Assembly: GCA_947176475.1 (NCBI GenBank)
Contig: CAMWQX010000065.1
Coordinates: 1-6,595, forward strand
Direction of reading: 5' to 3'
Length of the DNA stretch: 6,595 nucleotides
Origin: an uncultured Bacillota bacterium
Lineage (GTDB): Bacteria > Bacillota_I > Bacilli_A > RF39 > UBA660
Shown: positions 5,480 to 6,595 of the stretch, one piece after another
Layout: each line of letters begins with the position of its first letter
How positions within the stretch are numbered: position 1 is the stretch's first letter
The notes under the pieces: generated by a model
What the model was told of the DNA's origin: nothing
Databases searched by the model: none
Seen by the model: only the letters and a program-made list of their open reading frames with translations
Made by a program: the position numbers and the translations under genes

Positions 5480-6580
5480 CTATTTCCCCCTTATTTTTTG
5501 CATTTCTCTTATTGGCGCACAGTCAATATAACATGTCGTAAATTGATATGGAATATCTTTACCCATCTTTAAATATTCCTGAACTACTTCATTATTAACT
5601 CTCGTAACAGCAGCACGCCAAATAATATCACTACCATCACCATTATATAAACGTAAGAACTTATCCATTTGCTCTTGATTTCGGCATGAACAAAGTATAC
5701 TAAGACCATCCTTGCCATTTACTGTAGCAAAATATCCAATTGTAATAACTTCTTCATTTAAGAATCCTAATACCTCATCTGATGTTGCACTTATATAAAA
5801 TGGTACATTTTCATCAACTTTTTCCCCTAAGATAAATTCTGTCTTATAAATATCTTCATCATCTTGTGGTAAAACGACCTTTTCTTCTTCTGGTATGACA
5901 ATACTTATCATTCCGTGATCTTCTAATACTTCTTCCTCTTCCGGAACTTCACCAGTTTCATCTTCACCACACATATCAGCATCTTTGTTATTTTCTATTG
6001 CAACATATTCTTTTGCTGGTACTTTATTTTCGCCATATTTTAAACTAGGAGCTTTATCAAAAGTTGGTATTAATACCAATGAGGCAATAATTGCTGCATA
6101 AATTAATATGGTTACAGGTCGATTCTTTCTTGGCTTCTTAGTTACATATTTAACTACTGTTTCTGCAACAAATTCATCTTCAATTTTTTCTAATTGTTCA
6201 TCTGTTACTTTAACATCTTGGCTTTCTAAAACAACCTTTGCCGTACTTCGCATTTCTGCTACTTGACTCTTTAAAATAAATATCTCTTTTTGCATATCTT
6301 TAACTGTTAATCTTAAATAATCAAGTTCGCTTTCACTAAAATCATATTCACTTTTAGCAAAAGTCATAATTTTCTCTTCTAAATCGGCACTTATGTCATC
6401 ATCACTGACAGAATCTTCATCATAGCCATCCGTATTAATGCCCATACCTTCTCTTAATATATCTTTTATCGCATATCTATTTTTATAACCTTTTATCCAT
6501 TCAATTAGATTAACTTCACGTCCCATATTTTCATGTTTGTTCATTAAACTATCATGTTTATTTTTATCCATAAAATACAT
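5480..6580 (-). CDS. Uncharacterised single-pass membrane protein with acidic linker
   Basis: I do not recognise this 366-residue protein, but its architecture is readable. Residues 1-150 are cytoplasmic and charged, with an acidic patch (DEDSVSDDD, 54-62) and a probable coiled coil at about 83-112. The basic run KKPRKNR (148-154) precedes one membrane segment at about 155-173 (PVTILIYAAIIASLVLIPTF), giving N-in/C-out topology by the positive-inside rule. Outside lies a strongly acidic linker (about 195-245, with EVPEEEEVLED) and a C-terminal domain (about 245-366) with four cysteines (C297, C299, C350, C354). It is first of the three visible genes, 3 bp before the next, whose RBS lies in its last codons. 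The start is uncertain: the ATG at 6580 has no visible Shine-Dalgarno, and the frame stays open through the five codons up to the window edge, so the true start may lie outside. Confidence 0.8.
   Translation of the reverse strand: MYFMDKNKHDSLMNKHENMGREVNLIEWIKGYKNRYAIKDILREGMGINTDGYDEDSVSDDDISADLEEKIMTFAKSEYDFSESELDYLRLTVKDMQKEIFILKSQVAEMRSTAKVVLESQDVKVTDEQLEKIEDEFVAETVVKYVTKKPRKNRPVTILIYAAIIASLVLIPTFDKAPSLKYGENKVPAKEYVAIENNKDADMCGEDETGEVPEEEEVLEDHGMISIVIPEEEKVVLPQDDEDIYKTEFILGEKVDENVPFYISATSDEVLGFLNEEVITIGYFATVNGKDGLSILCSCRNQEQMDKFLRLYNGDGSDIIWRAAVTRVNNEVVQEYLKMGKDIPYQFTTCYIDCAPIREMQKIRGK
5486..5491 (-). promoter_or_regulatory. Ribosome binding site of the J-like gene, inside the preceding gene
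   Basis: AGGGGG overlaps the final Arg-Gly codons of the membrane protein gene and lies nine bases before the ATG at 5476. It supports that start and indicates that the two genes are translated from one message. Confidence 0.7.
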
Positions 6581-6595
6581 TAAATAATCTATTGA

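Noticed and set aside
5327..5572. Plus-strand open frame of 81 codons opposite the junction of the first two unknown genes
   Set aside because: It is antisense to two well-formed genes and has Ile/Ser/His-rich shadow composition with no supporting signal.

Overview
This is a low-GC, AT-rich bacterial window in which every gene lies on the minus strand. The Phe-tRNA synthetase genes, the T-box leader and the Shine-Dalgarno sites point to a Bacillota lineage, possibly an uncultured or Erysipelotrichia/Mollicutes-like Bacilli group; the lineage is inference. All 14 Trp codons I counted are TGG, so the standard code applies and not the UGA=Trp code of Mycoplasma.

Layout, in the direction of transcription (high to low coordinates): (1) 6580-3945 holds three tightly spaced genes that I do not recognise. 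They encode a single-pass membrane protein with an acidic linker, a soluble protein whose N-terminus looks like a J-domain without HPD, and a small helical protein. Gaps of 3 and 5 bp make them almost certainly one operon. (2) 3944-3916 is a good sigma-A type promoter whose -35 box starts on the base after the last stop codon of that operon. (3) About 3909-3694 is a T-box riboswitch with a UUC (Phe) specifier, a UGGU tRNA-end-binding bulge and mutually exclusive antiterminator and terminator hairpins. (4) 3671-256 is pheS-pheT, encoding the two subunits of phenylalanyl-tRNA synthetase, with 2 bp between them. An AT-rich intrinsic terminator overlaps the pheT stop codon. (5) 206-1 is the start of another, unrecognised gene cut off by the window edge.

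The phe operon logic is clear. When tRNA-Phe is uncharged it pairs with the UUC specifier and the UGGU bulge, stabilises the antiterminator and lets transcription enter pheST. When tRNA-Phe is charged the terminator forms. I see no separate terminator after the three-gene operon, so its transcripts probably run into the T-box leader.

The novelty lies in the three-gene operon, for which I can describe architecture but not function. The T-box also looks compact, with no room for the usual Stem II and Stem IIA/B elements.
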